Source: Smallanthus sonchifolius (lineage: Eukaryota; Streptophyta; Magnoliopsida; Asterales; Asteraceae). Taken from it: DNA of 64,000 nt. The notes under the pieces are model-generated. The model was not told where the DNA came from. It searched no databases and saw only the letters and a program-made list of their open reading frames with translations. Position numbers and translations under genes: made by a program. Within the stretch, counting starts at the first letter, position 1; each line of letters starts with the position of its first letter. Positions 34,083 through 45,617 of the stretch are shown here, in pieces. The stretch spans positions 11,672,001 through 11,736,000 of the forward strand of contig CM042020.1 in assembly GCA_023525975.1 (NCBI GenBank), written 5' to 3'.

Positions 34083-36141
34083 TGTAACATCCCGAGTTTT
34101 AGAGCGCGAAAGAATTCACGTGAATTAAAACTTAAATAAGAAAAAGGGAAGCGGGCTTGGGCCGGGGTGTATGGGCCGAAAGGGGCAAGGGTTTGGGCCC
34201 TTATAAACCTCAAGACCAGCCCCAAAGCCTCATTAACTTCACCATTTACAGATTTCTAGAGAGAGAAAGTGAGAGAGAGCCTAGAGAGAGAAAGTCCCAG
34301 TTTTCAGATTAGAGCTTCAAGGATTGTTAGCAAGAGTCTCTTGAGTGTTTAGTAATGAAAAGGAAGTGATTTCAGGTAACCATTCGTTCTAGATATGAGT
34401 TTTTATGTCATGTTGGGTTTTGAAGAAAAATCTAGTAAAGGTTGGGTTTTTACGTTTAAAAATGGAAACAAAGTATAGATCTAGACTCTCGGTTAGAAAA
34501 CACAAGTTTTAAACGTAAAAAGTTTGGATCTTGACGAGGTCGGATCTGCATGCAAAATTTAGGGTTTTGTGGGGAAAAATACTTCCCACACGCAGGCCCT
34601 GCGTACTTGTTAAGTACGCAAGAACAAGGCCCTGCGTACTTGTTAAGTACGCAAAAACAAGGCCGTGCGTACTTGTTAAGTACGCAAGAACAAGGCCCTG
34701 CGCACTTGCTAAGTGCGCATGCATCAGGTCTATGGGTATGTATAGCTGGTTAGTGAAGTCAGTATGTTTGACAGGATAGAAAGAGGCTAACTTAGCCTTA
34801 AGTTCGCCTAGCCAGAAATGGTGAAACCGTTTAGTGTAGAGTTAAGTCTGATACGTGTCGAATTGTTATGATTTTTCAGATTGTGTGAGATCCGGTAGAC
34901 CATTCCAGCTAAGATACCAGGTGAGTTCTAATCCCCTTTTTTGCCTGCTTTAGGGATAGTGTGTATACTTAGTGTAAAGTGTTCATTACATATTTTATAT
35001 TAATAAATAAAGTGAAAAGCTATGTTTAGTGTAAAGTTTAAAAGAGGAAAATGTTCGTTTTGAGCAAAGTATATCTATATTATTGGCAAGCGTTTACTAT
35101 ATTTTCATATACATAAACAAAGGCATGATATATGTGTTAAGATATATTTCAATAAAAGCAAAGGTATTTATGGCAAGCGTTTACTATATTTTCGTATACA
35201 TAAACAAAGTCATAATACATGTTAAGTTATGAACAAGACAAATACAGTTTTTTGAACAGAAAGTGAATAGATTTCCTACGGGAATGTGTACCAGCTATAA
35301 AGGTCCTTGGGATAGATGTTACTTGTGCAAGATGTCAGATATGGGTTCTACCCATTAGTAAGAATCTTTGGGTTCGCTAACGGTTGTACAACCAGGATGA
35401 GTGATGGCGGTTGCTAGGGAGGTCCACGCAACCTCCCCGTAGTGTTAAGCGGTATTGTCGGTTCATGGTCGTTGATCATGGGGGCATTGACCAGGGTATT
35501 GTTGGTTCATGGTCGTTGATCATGGGGGCATTGACGAGGTACTCGTCGGTTCATGGTCGTTGACCATGGGGGCGGTACAGTAGTGACAAGGGAATTGACG
35601 GATAAGTGGTAGTGTCGGTTCATGGTGTAAGCCATGAGGGCATTGAGCAGGTACTTGTCGGTTCATGGTGTAAGCCATGAGGGAAGTACAGTGTAAAGGA
35701 ATTGACGGTTTATTATATGTGTATAAACTGATTTGAAAAGTAAAGTATGTAGAGTTTAGCCTTATTGGCAGTATATATGTTTTAGTAAATCTTTTATATA
35801 AATTATTTAAAGTAAACGTTAGAACTCACTCAGCGTTGCTGATTTTTACTATGTACATCAGTTAAGTGTAGGTGGCAGTAGATGGAAGCGGATGCTTGGC
35901 TTGGCGAGAAGAGTTACCCGAAGATCAGCATCTGACATCCCGTTTATGTTATGTTTTAGTTTGATGTTGTTTAAAGTTCTTGCAGTTTCAGACAAGTTAT
36001 GTTTAGACATGTTATGTTTCCGCTGCGTATGTTGAGATTTTAATTCGTTTCCGATGTTAGTGATATATGTTTTATGTTTAAGAGCTATGTGTTGATGAGT
36101 AAATCCAATACGTGAGGCCTCCCGGTTTTGGGGGCCTTACA
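34083..36141 (+). repeat. 3' LTR (2,059 bp)
   Basis: Starts TGTAACATCCCGAG and ends GGGCCTTACA. Carries four hairpin units (34,600-34,719) and the GGTTCATGG repeats at 35,455-35,690. Open frames within it (34,037-34,779) are repeat shadows. Confidence 0.9.
34600..34719 (+). repeat. Hairpin repeat array in the 3' LTR (4 units, 33-bp period)
   Basis: Units start at 34,600, 34,633, 34,666 and 34,699. The first three have the stem TGCGTACTT / AAGTACGCA. The fourth has TGCGCACTT / AAGTGCGCA with loop GCT. Spacers differ slightly (AGAACAAGGCCC, AAAACAAGGCCG), while the 21-base hairpins are almost invariant. Confidence 0.93.
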
Positions 36142-37199
36142 AAATATCTATTTTAATCTTTTAATAACCACAATTAAACTAGTTTAATATGACATAACTC
36201 CATATTTTAATTTGTATTAACCAAAAAAAGTGTTTAATATGGATTTATGAGACAAACCAAAATCACCATATGATTCATAACATGAAATTAAGAGTTAAAA
36301 AACAAAACACCCATGTTGTTTTATGACAAATATTTGTTAGTATTTTATAAAAAATTATACAAGTTTCCACTAAAATCACTTAAATTACACATTTTTCATT
36401 TCAATCACTCAACTTTGAGTATTGATATCTCATTTAGGTTAGCTCCGTTTTAGACACGATTTGATTTGTTGTGAAGCTCTCAAATCATAGAACACAAACC
36501 CATAAAATAATATTTAAATTATTCACAATTAAATATAATTATTTGTGTACAAAGTTGAGAAGAACTTGTTTTTTCAATATTGTGAAAATCATCTTTCACA
36601 ATTTTCCAACAATACACACACACGCATGTATGTATAATGTATATGTATATAGTATTTGAAGGTTAGAGTCAAGATCATCGATTGGTGGATATTCTCACAA
36701 GCTTTATGAAGACAAACTATTAGTGGTTCAAGGATTTAAAAAAAAAATAGAATAAATAGGAAACAAATCCTATTTATTTTTTATATTAGAATTATACAAT
36801 TTTAATCGTGTGAACCAACCTAATCTATAGATGAATTAACACCACTTTCATTTCAATTATATGATTATTACATCCTTAACTCATATGCTAAAGTAATCTG
36901 AATATAATGCAAATTATGGTTCAAACGAGAATCATCTAAAAACAAATCTCAAATTCATTAAATTGCTCTCATTCTCGCTCTGTCTAGCAAACAAATCCAC
37001 CAAATTGGCTCGCGATCTCTCTTTTTCCGATGAACACGATCTAAATTTTGACGGGTCGTTACACTAAGTTGGCCATATTTCTCATGATCGAAATTATTTT
37101 AATTTACATGATGAGGTTGAACACATAAACTAAACTTTATATTAGTTTGGGTCAGTTATGATCATATTAGAAAGTCTATTTGGAGTCTTATATGTATTT
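36142..37199. other. Intergenic; the last part may be the start of an older LTR
   Basis: A/T-rich with no gene. Bases from about 37,050 to 37,204 would join 53,679-53,893 if the Athila-like element were removed, and could be the left half of an old LTR. Confidence 0.4.
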
Positions 37200-37204
37200 G
37201 TATG

Positions 37205-38825
37205 TGATATAGCGCGAAGCACACATCTTTATTCCTATTGTTTTGTGCGTTTTTGATTAGTTTTGTGTTCGTTTTTAGTCGTTTAAGTCTGTATTTGAGT
37301 CTATTGTATGTTTACAGGTGCTTGTGAAGATTACAAATGAATACATGAAGATATCGAGCAAGAGAATGAAGCCGGGAGTTTAAAAGAGAAAAAGTTGAAA
37401 TTTCATTGCTTCGCGGTACGCGAGAGGAAGAGAGAAGATCCTCGCGGTACGCGAGGGAAAGAGAATCCGGCCGCGACTAAATTGTCCCTCGCACTACGCG
37501 AGGAAACATAGCCAGTCTCTCGCAGTACGCAAGAGACCCGTAATTCGTGAAAAAAGCCCTAATCGATTATATTAGGTTTTCTAATGCCATTATGATAGAA
37601 GTTCGAATTCCAACCGTCTAGAGAGAGACCAAGGGCGATTTTGGGAGTGAGGAAGCAGATTGGAAGCCAAAGGTTGAAGCTTTGGATCCAGGTTCGTTAG
37701 TTATAGCGTTCTAGGTTTCAAGATTCGATTTTTATTCTTTGATTGTTGTGTTTGATACCATGTTTCTGTCTTTTATTTCTGTTATGGATGTTTCGAGTAT
37801 GATTCTTGGCTAGATCATTGATACTGCCTAGGTTTATGATGAATACTGCATAAAGTTACGATTTTTACTAGTTTTGGATTCTATTTGATGGTTTATGATT
37901 TTGTAAGAGATCTTGAGTTGATTATTATGATGAATATGCATGCTTAGATCTGCTTTGTGTTTGATTATTGATTCCGTACGTTGATTGTGGATGTCTTCTA
38001 GTTTGATTTGCGTATCTAGGTCATAGATCTTAGGATTTGTGGTCGTTTGTGTGGTTTGCTAGAGATAGTGATCCATAGGAGTTGTGGTTAAGCATTCTTT
38101 AGAACTGAGTGTGTATCATGTCTCAATACCCGAGAAGTGAGAGATAGTCGTTTAGTCTTCGTTATTAGAAATCCGAGTGCCAGCTGTCTGAGAGGAAGTT
38201 GGTATTAGGTGTCTAGTGATTGTTGTCATAGTTCTTATCTAAAGATTACCCCGTGCATTCTTCGAATGTATGGTGGACAGTGAGACTGAAAGGTGATCTG
38301 TCTATTCGGGTAATTTATCATTGTTGGAGAGACCGAAAGGTAATCCACTAACTGGTGAGTTTATTACATCTTTAGGTTCCTTAGTTGGTGACACCCTGAG
38401 AGTGATTAGGGATCCACTAGGTAGTCGAGAGCTGTTTCCTTAGAAACCCAGATCCATCTTAGTTTCCAGAACCGGTAGAAGTTGTGCTTTGCAAGTAGGA
38501 TTCCGACCTAGGTAGTATTCTTCCCACATCTGTTTTCTTCCTTAGTTCCTGATCTTGATAGCTTGAGCAGTTTTTAGTTTGAAGCATTCTTAGTTAATCT
38601 TTAGTGTAGTCAACCCCCCAATCATCAATCCTTAGTCCTAGTCAGAGTCTAGTATTAGTATTCAGTGTCTCTAGGGTTCGATATTCCGGTTAACCAGTAA
38701 GTTGTGCTACACTCGATAGGTACACTTGCTTGTCAGTGCGGTTTAGTTCATAGGTATTCCTATTATTACTTAGGAGTCTAGGTTAGGTTTTGTTAGTTTT
38801 TATATAGACCGTCTGGACGACATCA
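37205..38825 (+). repeat. 5' LTR of the Athila-like element (1,621 bp)
   Basis: Very similar to 44,092-45,617 plus 53,565-53,673, with a few substitutions and a short indel near 38,225. It contains the hairpin array at 37,409-37,536. Confidence 0.92.
37409..37536 (+). repeat. Hairpin repeat array in the 5' LTR of the Athila-like element (4 units)
   Basis: Four palindromic units: CTTCGCGGTACGCGAGAG, CCTCGCGGTACGCGAGGG, CCTCGCACTACGCGAGGA and TCTCGCAGTACGCAAGAGA. The core is CTCGCG, a GTA-like loop, CGCGAG. Spacers of about 15-35 bases vary in sequence. Confidence 0.88.
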
Positions 38826-38831
38826 AGTTTT

Positions 38832-38848
38832 TGGTGCCGTTGCCGGGA
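38832..38848 (+). other. Primer binding site, Athila/Tat type
   Basis: TGGTGCCGTTGCCGGGA lies 6 bases after the 5' LTR end. The Athila consensus has TGGCGCCGTTGCCGGGG, complementary to tRNA-Asp. Confidence 0.8.
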
Positions 38849-39034
38849 CACTTTGCAATTGCAATATTAGCTTTGACTTGTTCTTTTAGTGATTTTTGGT
38901 TTGTTTTGTTTTTGAGTCTTGTGTGTTTGCTTATCCTATATGCTACTTGTGTGTCATATCTGTGTGTCTAACATAGGACCGAGTCTTTCTGTATTGAGTC
39001 TTTATCTATTTTTCTTTTATTCGTTTGTCAGTTT

Positions 39035-40526
39035 ATGCACAATACTCGTTCACAGGGATCACCACCATATTCATCTTTTCCAAAGCCCGAACGAGAGCTA
39101 CACTAGCGCACCCGCGACTTCCAGGAGCGTTTGAAAGAGCTGTGCAAATCCCAGGTACGTTCTACTAGCCCAATTCCATTTCCTATCATGGGCGATGCTG
39201 ACCCACCAGCGAGGCGTACCATACAACAGAGGGCCAGTGACGGGGTCACCGGTGCGAGATCTTCGATCACACGCCCCGATATTCCGAACACCAATACATG
39301 GCAGATCCCGTCACATGTCATGAGCACGATCGCTCATGCCACTCAATTTCATGGCCTTGAGAATGAGGATGCACCCGGACATCTGTCCCGCTTCGCGCAG
39401 ATATGTGATACCTTCAATATCACGGGTGTGTCTAAGGACGCTATCTACTTGCGTCTCTTCCCATTCTCGCTCTCTGGGCGTGCATCTACTTGGCTTGTCA
39501 CCCTCCCCGACAATTCTATCACCACATGGTAGGATATTCAAGCCAAGTTCTTCAAGAAGTACTATCCACCTTCCAATGCCGCTCGCCTTAGGGATCAAAT
39601 CCATTCGTTCGGATGGACCCTGACGAGCCTTATCACATGGCCTGGGAGCGGTTCAACACGCCGTTGAGCCGATGTACCCAGCATGGTCTTTACGACTGGC
39701 GATTATGGAGAAGTTCTATAATGGCCTTACCTTCGAGAAGCAGCAAAAGTGCAACACAACTGCGGGAGGCCATATCATGGATAAACTCGAGCCTGATGAG
39801 TGTGAGGAGATGTTTGAGAGCTTTGCTCTAGCGGAACAACAACAGCCATCTACTAGGACTTCCATTCCTAGTGTTAGAGCACCCGCCTCTTCTCCTAGAG
39901 GTGTGCATCAGGTCACTCCTGATACTAGCGTGGCTGCTACACTTGCAGCTATGGCGAACGAGATCAAGGAGCTGAAGCTTAGTGCTCAAAGGTGTGAGGT
40001 GTGCAGGGGAGGCCACGACAGCAGATATTGCCCCGTCAATCATTAGGAGCAGGTGAGTTTTACTGGCAACCAGAACCATAACCGAGGATATAATAACTAT
40101 AACAATTCATTTGTCTCGGGCTGGAGATCTGGTAACAACCCACCCGAGTTTAATGCCCGCCATAATCAGTATGGGGGAGGAGAAGCTGGAGCAAGCTTGG
40201 GAAGCAGTGTCAACACAAGGAAGATCGAAGAGATGCTTGAGAATCAGACACAAATTCTTGCCCACTTAGTCCAGCAAGACAAGGACACTAGGCAAAGACT
40301 CGATAGCCACGACACTCTATTGAAGAATCAGCAGTCGGCATTCCAGGATTTGCAACGCATGGTAGGAGACATCGCTAAGAGTCTGAAGGATCGACATGGA
40401 GGTCCATCTTCAGGCTCTAATGATTCAGTGATGGTTGTGTCAGTTAGAAGGAGGAGGAAGCTATTGAGGAAATCTCCCACAGCATTGACCGTCACATCTC
40501 GTCACCTGAGGAGGTTAATAAGATAG
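39035..40526 (+). pseudogene. Athila-type gag with several lesions
   Basis: It starts MHNTRSQGSPPYSSFPKPE, with a TAG at about 39,101-39,103. The conserved gag core follows: FHGLENEDAPGHLSRFAQIC, then LFPFSLSGRASTWL, a TAG at about 39,530, then KFFKKYYPP, a frame change near 39,605 and EPYHMAWERF. A CCHC-like knuckle CEVCRGGHDSRYCP lies at about 39,985-40,040, followed by a Q/N-rich coiled region (EEMLENQTQILAHLVQQD). These are typical Athila/Tat gag signatures. The damage prevents full translation, while the adjacent protease frame is open. Confidence 0.85.
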
Positions 40527-40636
40527 ATTGGAGAGCTCGCTTCGCCTAGATCGATGCCAAGATGATAGAGGAGCAGGTAGACTAGGATATAGTAGTTGAA
40601 AAGCCTGCCGAAAAAGCAGAGGAGAAGAAGAAGGGG

Positions 40637-41971
40637 GTGGAGATTAAGACCCCCGAGGTTGACCTGAGCCATGTTCCCTACCCAGCTCGTTTGTTGCCAT
40701 ATAAACAAACTAGGGAATACGATCACTTCTTGAACATTTTTAAACAGCTTAAGGTCAATCTCCCACTCATAGAGACCCTTCAGCGTATGCCAAAATATGG
40801 CAAATTCCTCAAATATCTTCTTTCCAACAAGAAGAAACTTGAGGAGGGCTCTAAAGTCTCACTTAGTGAGCAATGCTCTGCGGTTGTGCAGAACAAGCTG
40901 CCCAAGAAATTAGGAGATTCGGTTCGTTTCACGATCCCATGTCTCCTAGGCAGTTTGCCCTTGCACCACGCGTTGGCCAACCTAGGTGCTAGCATCAATC
41001 TGATGCCATATGCCATATATAAGCATCTAGACCTGGGTGAACAACAGCCGACGCGCATGAGCATCTTTTTGGTTGATCGTCCAGTCAAGCATCCACGGGG
41101 AATTGTGGAGAACCTGTTAGTAAAAGTAGGCAAATTTGTCTTCCCCGTGGATTTTGTCATCCTGGATATGGATGTGGATGACAGAGTCCCACTCATTCTC
41201 GGGCGCCCTTTCTTGCGCACCGCTAAGGCATTGATCGATGTCTTTGACGGAAAGCTCACACTTCGTGTGGGGAATGAGTCGGTAACCTTTGATGCTACTA
41301 AGTCCATAAAGGAGGTGGGTGAGCAGAGCCACTCTGTGTGCATGATTGATACATCTATGGACTATCATCGGGATGCTGATCCAGACAAAGAAGTTGGTGA
41401 ACCCGCCCCTAACCTAATAGAATATTCTAAGTGGGCGTTAGAGTTTGAAGAGTTTTTAGACGAGCCGGACGAATACGGCGATGAGATGCCTGATGATCTG
41501 TTGGAGATGATGGCAGAATTAGAGGATGTCATAGGCACAACCCCAAGTGTGGGGAAGTTGGTGGAGGTTGTAGAGGATCCCGAAGATCCGGGGGAAGGTT
41601 TAGAGGTCCCACATATAGAAAATCTCATTCCTAAACCGTTACCCATCACCATTGTGCTTTCTGAGGGGATAACCGTTGATCCGACCCCAAGTTCTAGTGT
41701 TCCTAGGTCTAGGCCACCCCGTAAAAGAACCCGCCCCGTCATAGAGCCATCTGGTTTTAGGCTGCTGAAAACCCCAAGTGTGGGGAGGTTTACGGGTGAT
41801 AAGCTACTTGGTTATTTGAATCATATTATCTTTGGACCGAGTAGGTATAAGCTGTGGTGGAAGGATTTGAGTGCTACATGTAATATGAGTTCAGTGTTTG
41901 ATAGGAGTTTGAAAGTGTTGATGTTGTGGAGGACCGGGAGACCGTGTAGGATTAAGGCGGGTACCGGTTAG
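40637..41971 (+). CDS. Athila-type protease ORF with novel acidic tail (444 aa), active-site Asp changed
   Basis: The frame is open for 444 codons and continues the gag polyprotein (VDLSHVPYPARLLPYKQ). The retropepsin region reads LANLGASINLMP where Athila elements usually have D in place of N, so the catalytic aspartate is missing. The flap and second half (PRGIVENLLVKVGKFVFPVDFVILDM, shown only as family signature; then LILGRPFLRTAKALIDV) are conserved. Instead of RT, residues ~240-444 form an acidic then basic tail (EPDEYGDEMPDDLLEMMAELE; SRPPRKRTRP) with two copies of the phrase TPSVG. No RT motif follows. It is probably a gag-protease-only, nonautonomous lineage; the tail has no known function. 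Confidence 0.7.
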   Translation: MEIKTPEVDLSHVPYPARLLPYKQTREYDHFLNIFKQLKVNLPLIETLQRMPKYGKFLKYLLSNKKKLEEGSKVSLSEQCSAVVQNKLPKKLGDSVRFTIPCLLGSLPLHHALANLGASINLMPYAIYKHLDLGEQQPTRMSIFLVDRPVKHPRGIVENLLVKVGKFVFPVDFVILDMDVDDRVPLILGRPFLRTAKALIDVFDGKLTLRVGNESVTFDATKSIKEVGEQSHSVCMIDTSMDYHRDADPDKEVGEPAPNLIEYSKWALEFEEFLDEPDEYGDEMPDDLLEMMAELEDVIGTTPSVGKLVEVVEDPEDPGEGLEVPHIENLIPKPLPITIVLSEGITVDPTPSSSVPRSRPPRKRTRPVIEPSGFRLLKTPSVGRFTGDKLLGYLNHIIFGPSRYKLWWKDLSATCNMSSVFDRSLKVLMLWRTGRPCRIKAGTG

Positions 41972-44091
41972 AATCAAAGAGAAGCCTCCTGATAGGCTTG
42001 TTTGAGTCTCGGGCAAGTGCCCGGGATGTAGAGTTTGTATGCTTTCTTGGTTCTATGTCCGTGTCATTTATGTGCTTTTCAGTATGTGTGTTTCGTTTGT
42101 GTCAATTTATGTAGGGATTCGCGCTTGATTCAGTGAGGAAAATCATCTGGAACGAAGTTCCAGGTAAGTTTACATATGTTTTAATGACTGGAATAGGTTT
42201 TTAAAAGGATTGGATGAAAACGATTTTTGAGAGGCAAAAATATTCTAAGTATAAAAAATAGAAAAAGTTCTTAACTTTCTGTGAATATCGGTCCCTCGTG
42301 GTACGCGAGGCAGTGGATCAAATCCTTCGCGGTACGCGAAGGACAAGGATTGTAGCCGGCTTAAAAATCAACTCCTCGCGGTACGCGAGGAGTGTTCCGG
42401 GTTTCTTCGCGGTACGCGAGGATTCCCGGGATTCGCCCTTCTTGCCCTAGTTTCCCATGGTTACCCACACCGACCACCCGATCACCATTCCTACCACCAT
42501 TCACCGTCACTCATCACCATCTACATCCATTACCATGATCCACCATAATCATCACCTATCACCTACTACCACCACAAAAGCCATCCATCATCTATCACAT
42601 CATCTAATACCATCATCCATCATTCATAATATCATTCACCGACCATCATGACCATGGGAAACTCAGGAACCGTGATCCGATGATTTACCTTGTCGTGGTT
42701 CTCATGTCTATGTGTTTGCCACACATCGGGTACGTGTCCTTGCATTCTATCCAGAGTCAGTGAGTCTTTATTTTTAATTTGAGTCAGTTTAATCCTGCGG
42801 GTTTGTATGAGGTTTATTTTGCAGGTATTGATCGTCCTGTCCGTACTCAATCTCCATTCGGGCAAGACTGATGCCTATATTAGTTTGTAAAGAACAAACC
42901 AGCTGAGTTGTGCAACCGCGACTGAAATGATATACGGTGCACACAAGGAAGAACGAAGCTGCACATTTGTTTGCATATATGATAACCAGCTAAGTCGTTT
43001 CCTGTTTATTTTTGCCTTTTTATTTTTAGTTGTGTCTTGCTTCACATTGAGGACAATGTGTATTTCAAGTGTAGGGATGTGAGTGTTTAGCTTGTTTAGT
43101 TTCTTTAGTTTTAGTTTGTGTCTTTATAAAAATTCAAATATACAAAAAAAATTGAAAAATTTGAAAAAATGTCCTTTGAAATCAAAAGTTTTGCATAATA
43201 AATGGAAAATGATAGTACATCTGGATCTACTTGTTGAGTTTAAATGATTTAAATAATAGAAAACACGTCTAATTAATGATGTTTTGGTAGACCTAGCCAG
43301 TTTGAATAGCTTAAATAGCATGTGAGTGTTACTTAGGATTAATCACTTAATTAAATCATGAAATCGTGTGGGTACTCATCTTAGGGTGTCGGTAAAACTG
43401 AAACTTTCAACATAGGGTGATAGGTACCATGTTAAACTAAGATTTATTTGTTTTTGAAATTTTTGCACACCATTCTCTTTTTTATGAGAATAAATCTGAG
43501 TTTGGTGGCGCCCACATCCATAAATTCCATAATTCATTAAGCTTATTTGTTAGAATACTGAGTTTTGCTTATGTGTTACCCTTCAGGATGGCCACTTGGA
43601 GAAAACACCCCTAAGTGATTCTTATGTGCTTTATTGATTTGACTTAGTCTATGTGTTACCTTATGGGATAGTGACTTGGTTGAAACGCCTCTAGATGAAG
43701 TTTAATTTGCTTATTAATGCTCATTATCATTCCATTCATTCATGATTTCATCAAATTTCTAAAACAAATAAATCTTAGTTTAACGTGCTAGGGTAAATCT
43801 ATATGGTTTAATCAGTGCCTAAACATGACCGTGAGACGGGATTAGGTGGAGCTGTAACTTTTAAGTATGAGTCACATAGGTTGATTGATATCTGTATAAA
43901 TTGGAATTAGAACACATTACGGGGGCTAGATAGTTGGTGCTTGGGTTTAATCGGACAAAAATATTGATTGTTGCTTTTTAATGCGTGGGTATGTTTTGCT
44001 AATTGGTAATTGAGTTTGTTGAGTTAGATCTGAGTTATGATTCCATTACAGCTTTTTCGAGGACGAAAAAAAGGTTAAGTATGGGGATGTT
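41972..44091 (+). other. Long noncoding 3' internal region with hairpin array and polypurine tract
   Basis: Contains hairpins at 42,292-42,424, a CAC/CAT-rich stretch (42,455-42,650) whose 64-codon frame is low-complexity, A/T-rich DNA and the purine tract AAGTATGGGGATG ahead of the LTR. Two related segments (GGATGGCCACTTGGAGAAAA at 43,587 and GGGATAGTGACTTGGTTGAA at 43,665) recall 3' regions of Athila elements. Confidence 0.6.
42292..42424 (+). repeat. Hairpin repeat array inside the Athila-like element (4 units)
   Basis: CCTCGTGGTACGCGAGG, CCTTCGCGGTACGCGAAGG, CTCCTCGCGGTACGCGAGGAG and TTCGCGGTACGCGAGGA. The second unit changed C to T on one arm and G to A on the other, keeping the stem. 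It is the same unit type as in the LTRs, but lies about 1.7 kb upstream of the 3' LTR. Confidence 0.88.
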
Positions 44092-45617
44092 TGATGTAGC
44101 GCGAAGTACACATCTTTATTCCTATTGTTTTGTACGTTTTTGATTAGTTTTGTGTTCGTTTTTAGTCGTTTAAGCCTGTATTTGAGTCTATTGTATGTTT
44201 ACAGGTGCTCGTGAAGATTACAAATGAATACATGAAGATATCAAGCAAGAGAATGAAGTCGGGAGTTTAAAAGAGAAAAAGTTGAAATTTCATTGCTTCG
44301 CGGTACACGAGAGGAAGAGAGAAGATCCTCGCGGTACGCGAGGGAAAGGGAATCCGGCCGTGACTAAATTGTCCCTCGCGCTACGCGAGGAAACATAGCC
44401 AGTCTCTCGCGGTATGCGATAGACCCGTAATTCTTGAAAAAAGCCCTAATCGATTATATTAGGTTTTCAAATGCCATTATGATAGAAGTTCGAATTCCAG
44501 CCGTCTAGAGAGAGACCAAGGGTGATTTTGGGAGTGAGGAAGCAGATTGGAAGCCAAAGGTTTAAGCTTTGGATCCAGGTTCGTTAGTTATAGCGTTCTA
44601 GGTTTCAAGATTCGATTTTTATTCTTTGATTGCTATGTTTGATACCATGTTTCTGTCTTTTTGTTCTGTTATGGATGTTTCGAGTATGATTATTGGCTAG
44701 CTCATTGATACTGCCTAGGTTTATGATGAATACTGCATAAAGTTATGATTTTTACTGGTTTTGGATTCTATTTGATGGTTTATGATTTTGTAAGAGATAT
44801 TGAGTTGATTATTATGATGAATATGCATGCTTAGATCTGATTTGTGTTTGATTATTGATTCCATACGTTGATTGTGGATGTCTTCCAGTTTGATTTGCGT
44901 ATCTAGGTCATAGATCTTAGGATTTGTTGTCGTTTGTGTGGTTTGCTAAAGATAGTGATCCATAGGAGTTGTGGCTGAGCATTCTTTAGAACTGAGTGTG
45001 TATCATGTCTCAATACCCGAGAAGTGAGAGATAGTCGTTTAGTCTTCGTTATTAGGAATCCGAGTGATAGCTGTCTGAGAGGAAGTTGGTATTAGGTGTC
45101 TAGTGATTTTTGCTATTCTGAGTCATAGTTCTTATCTAAAGATTACCCCTTGCATTCTTAGAATGTATGGTGGACAGTGAGTCTGAAATGTGATCTGTCT
45201 ATTCGGTACTTTATCATTGTTGGAGAGACCGAAAGGTAATCCACTAACTGGTGAGTTTATTACATCTTTAGGTTCCTTAGTTGGTGAAAACCTGAGAGTG
45301 ATTAGGGATCCACTACATAGTCGAGAGCTGTTTCCTTAGAAACCCAGATTCATCTTAGTTTCCAGAACTGGTAGAAGTTGTGCTTTCCAAGTAGGATTCC
45401 GACCTAGGTAGTATTCTTCCCACATCTGATTTCTTCCTTAGTTCCTAATCTTGATAGCTTGAGTAGTTTTTAGTTTGCCGCATTCTTAGTTAATCTTTAG
45501 TATAGTCAACCCCCCAATCATAAATCTTTAGTCCGTGTCAGAGTCTAGTATTAGTATTCAGTGTCTCTAGGGTTCGATATTCCGGTTTACCAGTAAGTTG
45601 TGCTACACTCGATAGGG
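44092..45617 (+). repeat. 3' LTR of the Athila-like element, left part
   Basis: Begins TGATGTAGCGCGAAG and matches the 5' LTR up to CTCGATAGG, where the nested gypsy element begins. The remaining 109 bp are at 53,565-53,673. The hairpin array at 44,296-44,423 has two of four stems damaged (GGTACACGAG, GGTATGCGAT). Confidence 0.9.

Larger units (their letters stand above)
27602..36141 (+). mobile_element. LTR retrotransposon (Ty3/gypsy-type gag), pol absent, with nested solo LTR
   Basis: LTRs (27,602-29,675 and 34,083-36,141) start TGTAACAT and end CTTACA. A tRNA-Met primer site follows the 5' LTR, and a purine tract AAGGAGGGTAGACT precedes the 3' LTR. The flanks AAATC / AAATA agree at four of five bases. 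After removing the nested solo LTR (30,980-33,514) the internal region is only about 1.9 kb. It contains gag with zinc knuckles, then jumps to the typical 3' end (GGGTTTCGAGGACGAAAC); protease, RT, RNase H and integrase are missing. It could move only in trans, or is dead. Confidence 0.9.

Noticed and set aside
34600..34719. CRISPR-like look of short palindromic repeats with spacers
   Set aside because: Plant LTR context, 12-base near-identical spacers and no cas genes; this is a tandem repeat in a retrotransposon.
42457..42651. 64-codon ORF rich in T/H/I
   Set aside because: Product of CAC/CAT trinucleotide-rich DNA within a retrotransposon 3' region.
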